Positions 10,603 to 20,851 of a stretch of 40,535 nt of DNA are shown here, piece by piece. Location of the stretch: the NCBI GenBank assembly GCA_900155495.1, contig FTLJ01000833.1, positions 1 to 40,535 of the forward strand, in the 5' to 3' direction. How positions within the stretch are numbered: the first letter of the stretch is position 1; every line of letters starts with the position of its first letter. The notes below the pieces were generated by a model. It saw only the letters and a program-made list of their open reading frames with translations, had not been told where the DNA came from and did not search any database. Source of the stretch: Porogramme epimiltina (Eukaryota; Basidiomycota; Agaricomycetes; Polyporales; Polyporaceae). Made by a program: the position numbers and the translations under genes.

Positions 10603-11393
10603 CAACTGGTGGTTGCAGGCTATCACCTCGTTGTTATTAATGACTGGTGCGTCTTAAAATAGTTTCCAGGACGTCACTGACACAACAATACAGCATGTAC
10701 TATGTTAAAACCGTTGATGATGCTCAATATAAGGCTTCAGTTCGACCCTGAAGCATACGACCCGGAAATAGATTGACCTAAGTTGACTTTGCAAGTAGTA
10801 GGTGCACGCTCCAACTAAATCATGACTACCGCAATCCGAGTTTCCATTCATGGCCTCCGTAGAGGCCTGTAAGGCTGTACCGAGCTCTCGATTGTTATTG
10901 ATTATCTAGTCGAAGTCCGCAGATATGAGCTATTCTTTCCCGGAAGGAGTAACTTAGACAACGGCCGGTACGTGATTGTAGTTGTTCTTATCTCAATTTT
11001 AGTGTATCCTAATATGGTGCGCCTAACAGACTTAATTTGCGATCATCCTGCTCACGGTATGCACTGCAAAGCCTAAAAGTGAGAAGGGATCTCTGTCAAA
11101 GAGGACAAGTTGATAGGGCCGTCATCACGACACGATGATCACCCGCATTTGTAGTGGATGCAATGACGAGATTATCCCTCGCTTCTCCATCAAGGAGGAA
11201 GAGATAGCATAATCGTTTCGAATATGAGGGTTCTATATGGAGGTAAAGGGGCCGTGGAAAAGAGCCCACGGAGCCTTCTCGCCGCTGGTCATATGGTCAA
11301 ACTGCGAGTCCCACCCTGGTTCTAGGGCGACTGACGGATTGTTAAGATATCTTTGACACAGCATGAGCTTCCCCTCTCCTCCACATCCCCGCC
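10603..11393. other. Intergenic region between the DUF6533 paralogues
   Basis: No open frame or RNA gene is recognised in these 791 bp. It must hold the 3' end of copy A and the promoter of copy B. No clear TATA box or repeat shared with the upstream region of copy A was seen. Confidence 0.5.
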
Positions 11394-13156
11394 ATGTCCT
11401 CCCAAGATGACACTGCAGCTATCATTGAAGAATATGACACCGTGTATGTGCTCGTACACACACTTCTATTCGCTAATCTGACTCAATGCTTGGAGTGTCG
11501 GGGAAATCTACGTTACTGTAGCGATTGCCTGTGAGTCTTTTACAAATGCAAAATAAAAATTCATCGAGTTTCCGCTGAGCTTCATATCATCTTGCAGCAT
11601 TCATTATTTGGGAATATGTAATCACCTTCGAGGAAGAAAGACGGCTTTTCTGGCGTACCGGAAGGGTATCCGGGGCGGTCGTTCTGTTTGTATTAAACAG
11701 GTACGTCAACCTCGGAGCTCTGACATACCAGATGGCGAACAATTTTATACCCCTTTCGAACGGAGTAAGAGGTATTCCGCAGTGGCCCAAGATGCGTTAC
11801 TAATTTGTTCATGGACAGAGGTAAAATCACCATGCTCTGCGCCTACTTTGAAGATCGTCAACTCATAAAACGACTACAGCTGTGTTGCAAGTGCTGTGGG
11901 GATAGAAGCTCTGACAGCTATACAATATCTCATCTGGGCGGGTAAGCTCCTCTAGTCTTTCAATGCCAGAGTTGTGTATAACATCCCATCCTCCTTTCTA
12001 GTCTTCTCAGGCTTACGAGCTCTAGGCGTAAGCAGGAATTGGCCACTCTCTACCCTTATATTCCTTCTCTCTATGGTCTCTTTTGGTCTCAATCTTGTAG
12101 GTCTTCCGCGCCTCAATAAAACATCATCACCTGACGTCCGTCGCAAATGCAGTATGGCGCTATGCGGACGTCAGGGGTTCTTGTACCTTTTCTGGGTTGC
12201 ATCACCACTCTATCTGTCACCGTCGAGATGACCAAAAAGTAAGTTGTATGCTCTTCTTATTTCCGTGACGCTCATGCTCAACAGTCGACCTCAGCTGTAC
12301 GTGATACTCCAAGCCACTCGTTCGGTGCCCAAATTGAGATCTTACCCGCATCATACTTCAGTCACCATAGCATCCCGGGTCTGCTTGATGACGGCTGACA
12401 CTCTGCTCATTGCGCTCACTTGGTACAACCTTCGGCCGGGGTTGAGGGGCCATACGTTTTCGAACGTCCTCTTACGAGATGGTAAGGGTATAATGGCCGA
12501 CTTATCTTTCTAGCTATACTCACAAGTTGTTGCTCAATACCTAGGTGCCGTATACTTCGTGTATGTTGTAATCATTTTACGGTGCATGCCGTTGGATCTG
12601 ATTATGGTGTTCCAGTGTTCTATTTATCCTGAACACGCTCCACCTTGCTTTGACGCTTCGGTCGGTGAGTAGAGTGTCGCGATTCAATATACGCACCCCT
12701 CTTTGATTCAAGGAACCCGTTAGATCGTCGCACCTATGCAAGCTACGAGCTATATATCTGCATTTACCGACCCGTAAGCACCTCCCTGTGCCTCCCGTTT
12801 CCTCTCCTAAGTTAAGAGCATTTCCCTTCTTACTCTACAGCATTACCGCTGTTTTGGTTTCCCGCTTCCTTCTCCATCTACAGTCTGTGCATCAAAACGG
12901 CGCGGATGGTTATGGCGACTCGCACGCGCTGTTCGAATCCGTAGGCACGCTTGTCTTCGAGCGCGTCGTCGGATCCCTCGCCCAGCCAACAGAAACATCC
13001 GTGGAAAACTGGGAGAATCTCGGACACGACGCCTACGAACTTGAAGACCCCACAAAATCGAAGGACTTCGAACGGACTCTTAATGGTGTTGGGGGCACAT
13101 CGGCGCGAGGGAGAGTGCGTGAGAACGATGGGATCGACGAGATACCTATACGGTGA
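11394..13156 (+). CDS. DUF6533 multi-pass membrane protein, copy B
   Basis: My model has 13 exons: 11394-11443, 11496-11530, 11598-11764, 11819-11820, 11880-11941, 12002-12096, 12153-12238, 12295-12296, 12362-12481, 12545-12560, 12616-12664, 12724-12773 and 12841-13156. They total 1050 nt, or 349 residues. Eleven of the 13 exons match copy A in length exactly, and the other two differ only by whole codons (120 vs 126, 316 vs 322). The protein starts MSSQDDTAAIIEEYDTV, close to MSSQDENAEIVEAYSTV in copy A, and carries WEYVITFEEERRLFW and VLFVLNRYVNLGALTYQM of DUF6533. Later hydrophobic helices include SRNWPLSTLIFLLSMVSFG and TAVLVSRFLLHLQSVH. It is a tandem duplicate of copy A with the same predicted seven-helix layout. 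Function is unknown. At site 2 an unspliced reading is also open; I prefer the micro-exon model because it matches copy A. Confidence 0.82.
11819..11820 (+). other. 2-nt micro-exon AG, copy B, site 1
   Basis: Here GGA (ending 11764) must join CTGT (starting 11880) with two extra bases. The string ggacag-AG-gtaaaa supplies them, giving introns of 54 nt (TACTAAT branch) and 59 nt, and the residues G-S-C-V. Retaining the first intron meets a TAA. Extending the downstream exon upstream meets a TAA four codons before the junction, with no acceptor in between. The position and sequence match copy A exactly. Confidence 0.65.
12295..12296 (+). other. 2-nt micro-exon CT, copy B, site 2
   Basis: After AAA AA at 12238, the acceptor GACCTCAG is followed by CT and the donor GTACGT. 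The next acceptor (ACTTCAG) precedes TCACCATA at 12362. Splicing gives K-N-F-T-I-A-S-R-V, parallel to K-R-L-T-I-V-S-R-V in copy A. The introns are 56 and 65 nt. A read-through without the second intron is also open here, so this copy alone would not prove the micro-exon. Confidence 0.45.
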
Positions 13157-13544
13157 AGCGGCCATGTTAGGATCCAGTTCTCCCTAGAAGGAAAGGCATT
13201 GTGTATAGTGTTTGTCTTTAGGCCTGTGTTTTCGCTATCGCCCTAATTAGACACTACAGTGTCGCACTGAGCTGGGTAAGTCCCCCCTTAGTCGCATTCG
13301 GTCTCATAGCCTGGCTACGAATAGCCTCAGTAGAAGTGATGGCAGAGTATACGTCCGTTGGAGGTGAATATCGAATAATGTGTACCGAAACGCTCCCCGA
13401 AATGGGATGGGAGCCGTGAAGCGGCCACGATGATACCAGAAGTTTAAGCCATTGTTTAGAATGCGGAACATCATCCTGTCTACGAGTGTGTCTAGGTATC
13501 ATTGTAAAATACTATTCCGATCCTGCGTGATCCATGCGTGTATC
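13157..13544. other. Convergent intergenic region
   Basis: This is 388 bp between the stop codons of DUF6533 copy B (+) and the GH115 gene (-). It should contain both 3' UTRs. No gene, repeat or structure stands out. Confidence 0.5.
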
Positions 13545-16500
13545 CTACACACGAATGCTCTCAGGCGGCCCAAGATAGCTCTTCTGTAAACCTCCCGTAT
13601 CTAGGCATAACACGTCAGTGGGTCGATTCATGCTACGAACAACAGAACAGGACACCGACCGATAACGATCTTCTGAACAACTACGGTCGGCTCTATCATC
13701 CAAACCTAGATAGCAAAGGTCAGTCTCTGTCTTGAATGAGTATCGAGAATGAAAACCTGCCTTTAGCGTGTGCGCGCCGGGCTGGACCGGGAACACCATC
13801 GGCACCGAGATGATGCTATTGGCTACCCAGCCGTCTACCGATCCCCATGGGGCCGGCGCCGTCTGCCCAGAAGCAGTCGCGGGTACATAGTGGCTTGTCT
13901 GTGGGTTGCCGCCGTCGATCTGTAACGCGATCCCAAGAGGGCGGCCATCGCCAAGGCCATTCAGTGAAGGCGAAACGAAGGTCGTGATGGTGACGTTTCC
14001 GCCTTCGCTCTTTGTGTTGAACAAGTAGAAGTCGTACTCGCTATGAGAACGCGGAGACAGGATGAGCGTATGCACTAACAGGGGCGTAGATAGTGCTTAC
14101 ATGCTGGGACCGGCGCCGGCGGTGAAGTTGAGCTCCTCTCCACCGCGAGGCCACGGCGTCACTCCGGATAGCGTTCGTCCGAGACCACCAATCTCAGTCC
14201 AGGCCAAGCCATCGACACTGGTGTTTCGCGAAGCATGTCCAGCTTCGATGGATACCACACCGTCACCCTCGACGAACCCTGTACAACCATTAGCTAACAC
14301 CAGATCATTCCAATGGAATCGGACGTACCACTAAAATCGTCGGGAACAACAGTCTTGTTCGCGGTGAGAGTGACTGGAACTGATAAAGACGCTTGACCTT
14401 CGATGGTGGCTTTGAAAGTGATGACCGCGGCCTGAACGCCGGTGACTTGGGTCCAATCGACGCTCAGGAAGACTCTCTGCTCTGGATTGGACGTTGAGAT
14501 AGAGCCTTGCGTGGAGGAGAGATGCACCCAAGCTGCGTTTGAGGTCGCCGTGAACGTGAAGGAGGAGGGACCGCCAGCCCCAACGTCCACATATCGATTG
14601 CCCGCCGGAACGAACGGATCGAGGGTGAGGGTCGGATTCCCGCAGCCGTAACCCTGGGCACAGTTGTGAACATTGTCACCGGGCCTGTCGCTATGTGAGT
14701 ACGAGATAGACAAGGCTGCAACAGGTTGCTCACCAAGCGCCTTCACTTCCTTCAACAGCGATACGCATAGCACCAGCGAGGGCTTGCTTCTTCGCTTGCA
14801 TCTTAGTGACGAAAGGCATGCTAAAGTTACATTAAGCAAAGGAGGCAGATTACGTGCAGAGCTGGGGACTAACGTGTTCGCCATGGGCTGCTGCCAGTAG
14901 TAGTACATGACATGCGTCTGGTCCATTATATGGTCCCATTTGCCTGCTCAGAGGGCTCAAACTGCTGTACTAACGTTCGACGTTAAGCAAACGCACCTTC
15001 CAATAGACCGTGGTAATCTAGCTCGAGCGCATAGTCTTGGTCGAACAACTGCTCAACTTGGGCCATGTAGTCGTTCGCACTGATCCGCGCCTGCGATGCG
15101 CGCAAGTTGTTGATACCCGCCGAGACCCACATACCCGCGAGCGTGAGCGTTGCTTGTACGGGATGGTGCACGAGCTGGAAGAAGGCAGGCCTTGAGGTGG
15201 TAGGAAGGGAGTTGTAGATCCGCGTGGACGCGTCCGCAGCGGTCTGCAGCGCTGCCACGACAGTTTCCGCCCTGCAATGTGATCGAGCTCAACATCGAAG
15301 TGGAGCACGGAACAGTGTGAGACATACTCGCGATAGTTAGTCAGACTGTATGTCGTTGAGTTCCACATCTCGGGCTTGCGCCTCGCGTTGTGACGTGTGA
15401 CATTCCCAATTATACCAGCAACCTCGGCTGCATCGGAAGAGGAGAGGTCAAACTCGCGCTGCGCCCAGCTGGTCACAAAGCTGCGAAGGTTGGATGGGTT
15501 CCACTTGGAGGCGTCGTAGCCATAAGTGAGGAAGAACTCGATGTGCATTTCGTATGGCTTGAGGTCACCGACGTTCAGGCACCAGATATTTGTGGCTTGC
15601 CGCGCTACCGCAGTCGACATCTGGTCGAAAGTCTGAACAAACCGATGTAAGTCTTAGAAGCCTGAAGTGATGTCGCGACTACCTTCTCGATTTGACTACT
15701 CTGTAGGATACCGAGTATATGAGAACCTGCGCCCAGAGATATATGAAGGGAAACCCACAGTGATCCATTTATAGTCGCGAGGGTCGCCAACATAGTCAAC
15801 CTAACGATACGGTGAGCATAGTATACGCGGTAATATTGTGGGCTTGGCCTCACGTGGTAGTAAACACCGGATCCCCCTGCCCTGTTGCGCTCGCTGACAA
15901 GTGGGTACCGACGAATGTTTCCCCAGCTACAGAGATGCCGGCTAAGACACAACAAGATGAAGAGCATGAGAGCGCACATACTTGTCATCCGTCCACATGA
16001 GCATTACATCATCGGGGACAGTCATTCCCTCGTCGTAGTACTGTTGAACTTCTTTATCTATGTGGTCATGAGTAAAGGAGAAACAGACAGCACAACGTGA
16101 GATCACGTACACAGCGTCCAGACCTGGGGGATAGTGGCCGCGTCCGTAGTATTGAAAACGTCCATGAGGAGCTGACGCTGGTCCGCCACGATCTTTTCCA
16201 TGAGGCCGATCTTATCTCCCTCAGATGCAAGGGGCACTAGGTAACCATGAGCCCCCAATGCAACCCAAAGTATAGAGAACGGGAGGAGGAAGTACAACTA
16301 CTCACAATCGCCTATGTAACATTTCCCGAGTAAGCCATTAGCGAGAAGAAGCAAAGACAGAGAGAGAGACACGTACCATTGCCACGCATACCGATGGTAA
16401 TGACGCCCTCGTATGGCTTTGTCCGCTCGGCACCCTCTTTCCAGAACTCGTATACAGCCGCCTCGTTACCCGCGTAGTCCCAGGTGCCATTGCCGAAGAG

Positions 16501-17678
16501 GTTCCACTCGACTGGTACAGAGCGCATCATAGGCTCCTCGTGACTCGTACCCATCACGATGCCGAACCAATCCGCAAGAGGTTGGTTTTGACCGTCGTCG
16601 ACACCAAACGCACTGGAATAGCAAGTTAAGTTGGAAATGCGACGCGGTCACGTGGTTCTATGCGACGCGCACCTGCTCCACATAGCTGTTGCGTAGGCGT
16701 TAGACATCAACGAGACGTAGACTGGGGACATTTACGAACCTGGCCACAGGTAGTTTCCCCTTAAGCGCAAGATGAGCTCGAATCTGAAGCGAGAAATCAG
16801 GAAGGCCACGAAGATGAGAGTACGATAGGGTGCTTACAACTTGGTGTAGAAGAAGTGGTTGAATGGAGACCCAGTCCGAGCCGCGCCTGTTCCGTTCGTG
16901 AACTTCTCCATAGCCCAGTTCTGCAGAGCAGGCTGCTCATCGTTCAGGAAGATACCACGGTACTTCACTGTCGGCGTGCCGTGCGAGCACCCAGTCGATG
17001 TAACGTAGAGACTATTATGCTTCGTAGTCGGGACGTCCGCCCACCTTGGAAAACAGACTCAGAACAGAACCTTTCCGTCACAGTTGAAGGATGCATACCA
17101 ATACCAAGGAGAGACACCTATATAGAGGATACAATCAGACACGTATCAGGGTGGAAGTACAGAAGACACGCACCAAACTGTTCAGAATGCTCGTACAGCG
17201 CGTATATCGTCCCACGCTTGTCGGCACCTATGACGACGTACGCGTTCGTCACACCCGGGAGTGGGTCTTCAACTTCCTTCGCCATAAATGCCTCCCATTT
17301 CCCCTCGATTGACGACACGTCGAGGTTGGTCCGATTGAGGACCGCGTCGATAAGCGAGGACTTGCCCAATGTTCCAATGATGATGGGGGTTGAGCTAGGG
17401 AATGACGAGGACGACGCGGTGACGTTCTGGAGAGACGGCTGGACCCCGGAGACTTGCTGGATGTCTGACGCGAAGTCGGACGCGGCGCGCTGAACTCCAG
17501 GCCAGTCATCCTCGGAGAGCAAAATAGGGGCCGCCTTGCCGCTCTCCACGACGGTGAAAGTGGAGGAGGAGGATTGGAACGCGACGCAGCTATCTTGTCC
17601 GAGACCGAGTGCGCTTCCAGCGAAGAGGAGTACCCCTGTTCCAAGTGAGACCGCATACCCCCAGGAGAGACGCGTCAT
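13545..17678 (-). CDS. Secreted GH115 xylan alpha-1,2-glucuronidase
   Basis: Reading from 17678 down, exons are 17678-17174, 17117-17099, 17044-16838, 16783-16740, 16685-16673, 16612-16377, 16311-16306, 16236-16111, 16057-15982, 15926-15854, 15800-15759, 15700-15683, 15632-15328, 15271-14997, 14943-14874, 14820-14734, 14690-14329, 14278-14101, 14040-13761, 13705-13660 and 13600-13545. They total 3024 nt, or 1007 residues, typical of fungal GH115. An N-terminal hydrophobic signal peptide (about 1-25) predicts secretion. Family landmarks are YEHSEQFG (about 165), SPWYWWADVP (about 175), MGTSHEEPMMR (about 285), WTDDNWGNIRRYPLVSERN (about 407) and DYVGDPRDYKWI. A C-terminal beta-sandwich region (about 700-1007) ends in KSYLGPPESIRV. 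GH115 enzymes remove (4-O-methyl)glucuronic acid side chains from glucuronoxylan. Exons of 6, 13 and 18 nt and one GC-AG intron are required. Confidence 0.92.
13706..13760 (-). other. Probable GC-AG intron in the GH115 gene
   Basis: On the minus strand the donor reads CTAAAG|GCAGGT and the acceptor TATCTAG|GTTTGG. Phase 0 on both sides yields H-T-L-K-V-W-M-I-E-P, the conserved GH115 ending. A GT donor three bases downstream would give the wrong phase. AAG|GCAGGT fits the strong donor context known for GC-AG introns. Confidence 0.75.
16306..16311 (-). other. 6-nt micro-exon GCGATT in the GH115 gene
   Basis: On the minus strand TTACATAG|GCGATT|GTGAGTAG lies between introns of 65 and 69 nt. Splicing gives M-R-G-N-G-D-L-P-L-A-S in the conserved core. 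Reading past the preceding donor soon meets a stop. Neighbouring exons of 13 nt (16673-16685) and 18 nt (15683-15700) are also very short. Confidence 0.8.
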
Positions 17679-18567
17679 GGCTGGCGAAGTGGGGGCGAGC
17701 GGGGTTGCGAGGGCAAAGCGATCCTCTCAGCTGCGTACTTGAAGAATTCGAGGCGGCCCGAGACATTGTGATAGCGGAAATGTGGGCGCGGAGGCGGGGG
17801 AATGTCGGGGAGCACCTGCCAAGGGTGAATACACCGACGACGACCAAGGGTACCCCTGGAGAATCGGGTGCTCGAGGCGAGGACGGGGTTGAGGGGTCAT
17901 TTGACCTGACGGAGATCACGGCGGAACCGGCGCGTGGCGGTATGCGCTCGAAGGCATATGAGGATGAGGCCGGAGGAATTTATTCGAGCGGGTCATCTGA
18001 CAATGTGGGTCAGAACATTAGTGTCGGAATAATAATCCCCAGAAGCACGCTAAGTAAACGGAGACCTTGTCGCCCGGCCCGGAGCGGCAACTGGACGATG
18101 ATCGAAGGCGACCGACGAGCGCAAAGAGTACCACGCCAGACTGCGCAGGGCCCCGTGGGGTATATTCGGTGAGCTTGGGTGCGGGTATACGAGAGTGCAA
18201 ACATGATTCAGGGACATAGAGCGGGAGACGCAAGGAGATGTGGAAAGTAGCTGAAACGTTATGACGTCTTTCCGGTACTCACCATTCAGCGCTGTGCGGA
18301 TTAGGCAAATAGACCAGCTGAGGGGATAATTGGAGAGATCTGTGTACAGGGACTTGATAATTGCAAGCCGTAGTGCGGTGAGAGCGTTGAGTAGAAGAAG
18401 ACAGGTGGGGGAGGAGCCAGGTGGGGTGAGAAGGTGCTCTGCTGAGGCGCCCGTACGGATGTTGTTATGATGCCGGGCGTCAAGCACGCCCTTCTAGAAC
18501 TTCGTTTGCAAGCTGGCATCCGCCACCACAACGTTCTCCGCTCCAAGGTCAAGCCTCTCGTCCAGAA
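17679..18567. other. Divergent intergenic region with an orphan open stretch
   Basis: This lies upstream of both GH115 (-) and the coiled-coil gene (+). From about 17735 to 18060 (+) an open stretch has balanced composition (EEFEAARDIVIAEMWARRRG, then GSFDLTEITAEPARGG). It overlaps the start of GH115 antisense if extended left, has no convincing start, and matches nothing I know. It may be a relic exon or chance. Otherwise the region should hold the GH115 promoter; I see no clear TATA box for it. Confidence 0.4.
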
Positions 18568-18593
18568 ACGCGTTTTATAAACTAACGACGCGT
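18568..18593. promoter_or_regulatory. Pair of ACGCGT (MCB-like) sites flanking a TATA box
   Basis: ACGCGT occurs at 18568-18573 and 18588-18593, with TTTATAAA between them, about 140-165 bp upstream of the coiled-coil start codon. ACGCGT is the MluI cell-cycle box bound by MBF-type regulators that drive G1/S genes in fungi. A second pair precedes ASF1. Whether these are functional here is inference. Confidence 0.5.
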
Positions 18594-18732
18594 CAAATAG
18601 ACCTTAGTGGAGCGTGTCCTATTCCTTGAACCACCTAGTAAATTGGTTTGATCTTGGCGAAGGTCGGCTCTTTAATCAGCCATTTCACGAGCTTTTCCAG
18701 ATTGCTGATGCATTCTCCTCTTCAGACTCTGG

Positions 18733-19281
18733 ATGGAGGCAGAGCAACCTGTCGCGTCGTCTTCTGCCGAGCAGTGGGAGCAAAAGCTCTCCCAGCTCCG
18801 CGCCGAGAACGAACAGCTCCAGCGGCGGCGCGCCGATGCGGAAAAGGACCGTGACCTCTTTCGCGACCTCTACGGCAAGGCGTCCGCTCACGCTAGCGAG
18901 GTCACTCGCGAGAACAACGACTTGCAGGAGCGCGCGTCACTCGCGGAGGGGCAAGCTCGCGACGGCATCGCGCTCATCAAGGCTACTTACACAGAGCGCG
19001 TGCGCCTGCTCGAACAGGACATCGAACGGTGGAAGAGCCAGTGCCATATCCTCACCGAGCGCGACGCGCGCACGGACGACGAGCTCAGGCGGCGCGCAGC
19101 CCTCGAACCAGAGCTCCGTGCTGAGAATGAGCATCTGCGCGGCCAGCTGTACGCCCTGGAGGAGGACTACAGGAGGATGGAAGCGGTCGTTGAACAGATA
19201 ACAAAACAGCAGGTCGACGAAACGGCGGTCCTGCAGTCTGCCGCGAATGTCCCCATTGTCCTCTCTACTACGACGGCCTGA
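18733..19281 (+). CDS. Small coiled-coil protein of unknown function
   Basis: A single exon encodes 182 residues. An in-frame TGA lies about 20 bp upstream, so ATG 18733 is the first possible start in this exon, although an acceptor-like CTCTTCAG at about 18717-18724 leaves room for a 5' UTR intron. Nearly the whole chain from residue 13 to 165 is charged helix with heptad spacing (WEQKLSQLRAENEQLQRRRA, DLFRDLYGKASAHASEVTRE, ALEPELRAENEHLRGQLYAL). It ends in a short hydrophobic tail. There is no catalytic motif, signal peptide or membrane segment. It is likely a dimeric structural or adaptor protein. The paired ACGCGT sites upstream hint at cell-cycle expression. I do not recognise the family. 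Confidence 0.75.
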   Translation: MEAEQPVASSSAEQWEQKLSQLRAENEQLQRRRADAEKDRDLFRDLYGKASAHASEVTRENNDLQERASLAEGQARDGIALIKATYTERVRLLEQDIERWKSQCHILTERDARTDDELRRRAALEPELRAENEHLRGQLYALEEDYRRMEAVVEQITKQQVDETAVLQSAANVPIVLSTTTA

Positions 19282-20062
19282 TGGTGCTTATGGTACGATT
19301 GTATATGATCCATGGCAACTTTTATTGATATTCTTCCCTCGTCCCCAGGATCTACCTTGGATGTGCTCAGGACATGTCTCTTGTTCTCGCCCGATTCGTA
19401 CGCGCTACTACCATCATCCCCTAGCCACACGTCTGGTCTCTCGCCAAGTTTCGCCAGTAACGCCATATCAGGCCTATGTGGATTTTCAAGAATGTCGGCT
19501 CGAGCTGAAATGGTGATGGCTCTGTCAGCTGTGCCATGGCTTGTTTACTATAGTCGTTCCTACTCACCCGTTCTTGGTAGGGTGACGAACCCCCAGCCGT
19601 TCCCTCTTCAATGCGGACCGATCTTGATGTATTGCCAGGAGTGCAATGAGAGCGAAAAAGCGAAAGAAGAGAATAAGCTGCATAAGCCGCATATCGTCCT
19701 CCTGAATGATTTCCGGACGAGATGGAGCGTCAGGTAGAACTAGTGGCACACGGATGAGAAAGATGAGCAAGAGAGAAGCCTGAACGACTTGAGCCTTTTG
19801 AATGCCCACGGCTTGTACGTTGAGGCGAAAGAATGTGAAGAGTGAGGCCCATATGCGTCTTGTTTCTGCAAACACAGGTGTGTGGCCACCAAGGCAATCG
19901 GGAGAACGGCGAACAGGTGTGGTCACGCGAGCAAAGGGACAGACAATGAGGCCCCGACTGATTCCTATTGGTATCATATATACAAACAGATGAGCTACAA
20001 AGACGGATAGCAATGCTAGAGCTTGATCACAACGGGAGAGATATGCGTAGTGGAGATGATGG
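19282..20062. other. Convergent intergenic region, coiled-coil gene and ASF1
   Basis: The 781 bp between the two stop codons include a 150-codon minus-strand open frame at 19564-20013 with hydrophobic stretches. It lies where the ASF1 3' UTR would be and has no recognised homology, so I do not call it a gene. Nothing else stands out. Confidence 0.45.
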
Positions 20063-20851
20063 TCATGAAGGCCCGCCGTTCACCGACATTTCTTCGTCGT
20101 CGTCCCCTATGTCGTCTGCAGACGGTACGGCAGCAGAGTTAGCAGCCCCCGCAGCGACTGCGGAGTTGGATTGTGGGGGTGCAACATCCCTAAGAGCATC
20201 CGACGCAAACAGTCAGCGTCTTCCCGAGTCGCGTGCTTTCGGCATTTCGCAAAGAACCTCGAAGCACGTTAGAAGGCAGACGCACCACTTGATCTGGAAC
20301 CTCGTCACCCTCGGCTTCGTGTTAATATCCCGCACCAGCCTGTCGAAGCGGATCGGCTCCGGCAACGCATCCTTCATCTCTTCATTGTCGTACTCAGTGT
20401 TCTGGTAATAACCGACGCGTACGAACTCTTGCTCCTTGTAGGACCCAGTGAGGATGAGTGCCGCAACACCCATGACATCCTCGGGTGGTATTTTGGATGG
20501 GTTGGGTGCGGAGCCCTCGAATTCGAACGCGTTTACGCCAACAGGAACAGGTCCGACGAGGCAGTCATCCAGTTCCTGGTCGAGTTCCTCGTTTCCGGGG
20601 GATGCGACATAGATGAGACGCCATTCAAGGTCTAAGATATAAAGATGGCATAAGTAGGTGGTTCACAATTGATACTACGGCCACGCACCTTCTGGGAGCG
20701 GTGCTATGCATTCGAATGTTACGCGGAAATGGTATGGGTCGAGGAAGCGGGCTGGGTTGTTGAGGAACTCGACGTCCTAGTCGTCGCGTGGTCAGTCAGG
20801 AGGTTGGGTTCATCATTCATGGTGGCATACCCTTATCGTTACGAGAGACAT
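20063..20851 (-). CDS. asf1: Histone chaperone ASF1
   Basis: Exons from the start are 20851-20831, 20776-20689, 20631-20286 and 20189-20063, giving 193 residues. The protein begins [18 protein letters not shown], followed by [21 protein letters not shown] and [20 protein letters not shown]. Then come [45 protein letters not shown] and [14 protein letters not shown]. These cover the whole immunoglobulin-like ASF1 core of about 155 residues. A short acidic tail (DDIGDDDEE) is much shorter than the tail of budding yeast Asf1. ASF1 binds the H3-H4 dimer and hands it to CAF-1 and HIR in the nucleus for nucleosome assembly during replication and transcription. It is divergent from MPP6 across 492 bp. 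All introns are 54-96 nt. Confidence 0.95.

Noticed and set aside
19564..20013. Minus-strand frame with hydrophobic stretches, possible membrane protein
   Set aside because: It lies in the expected ASF1 3' UTR, has no recognised homology and no promoter or splice support.
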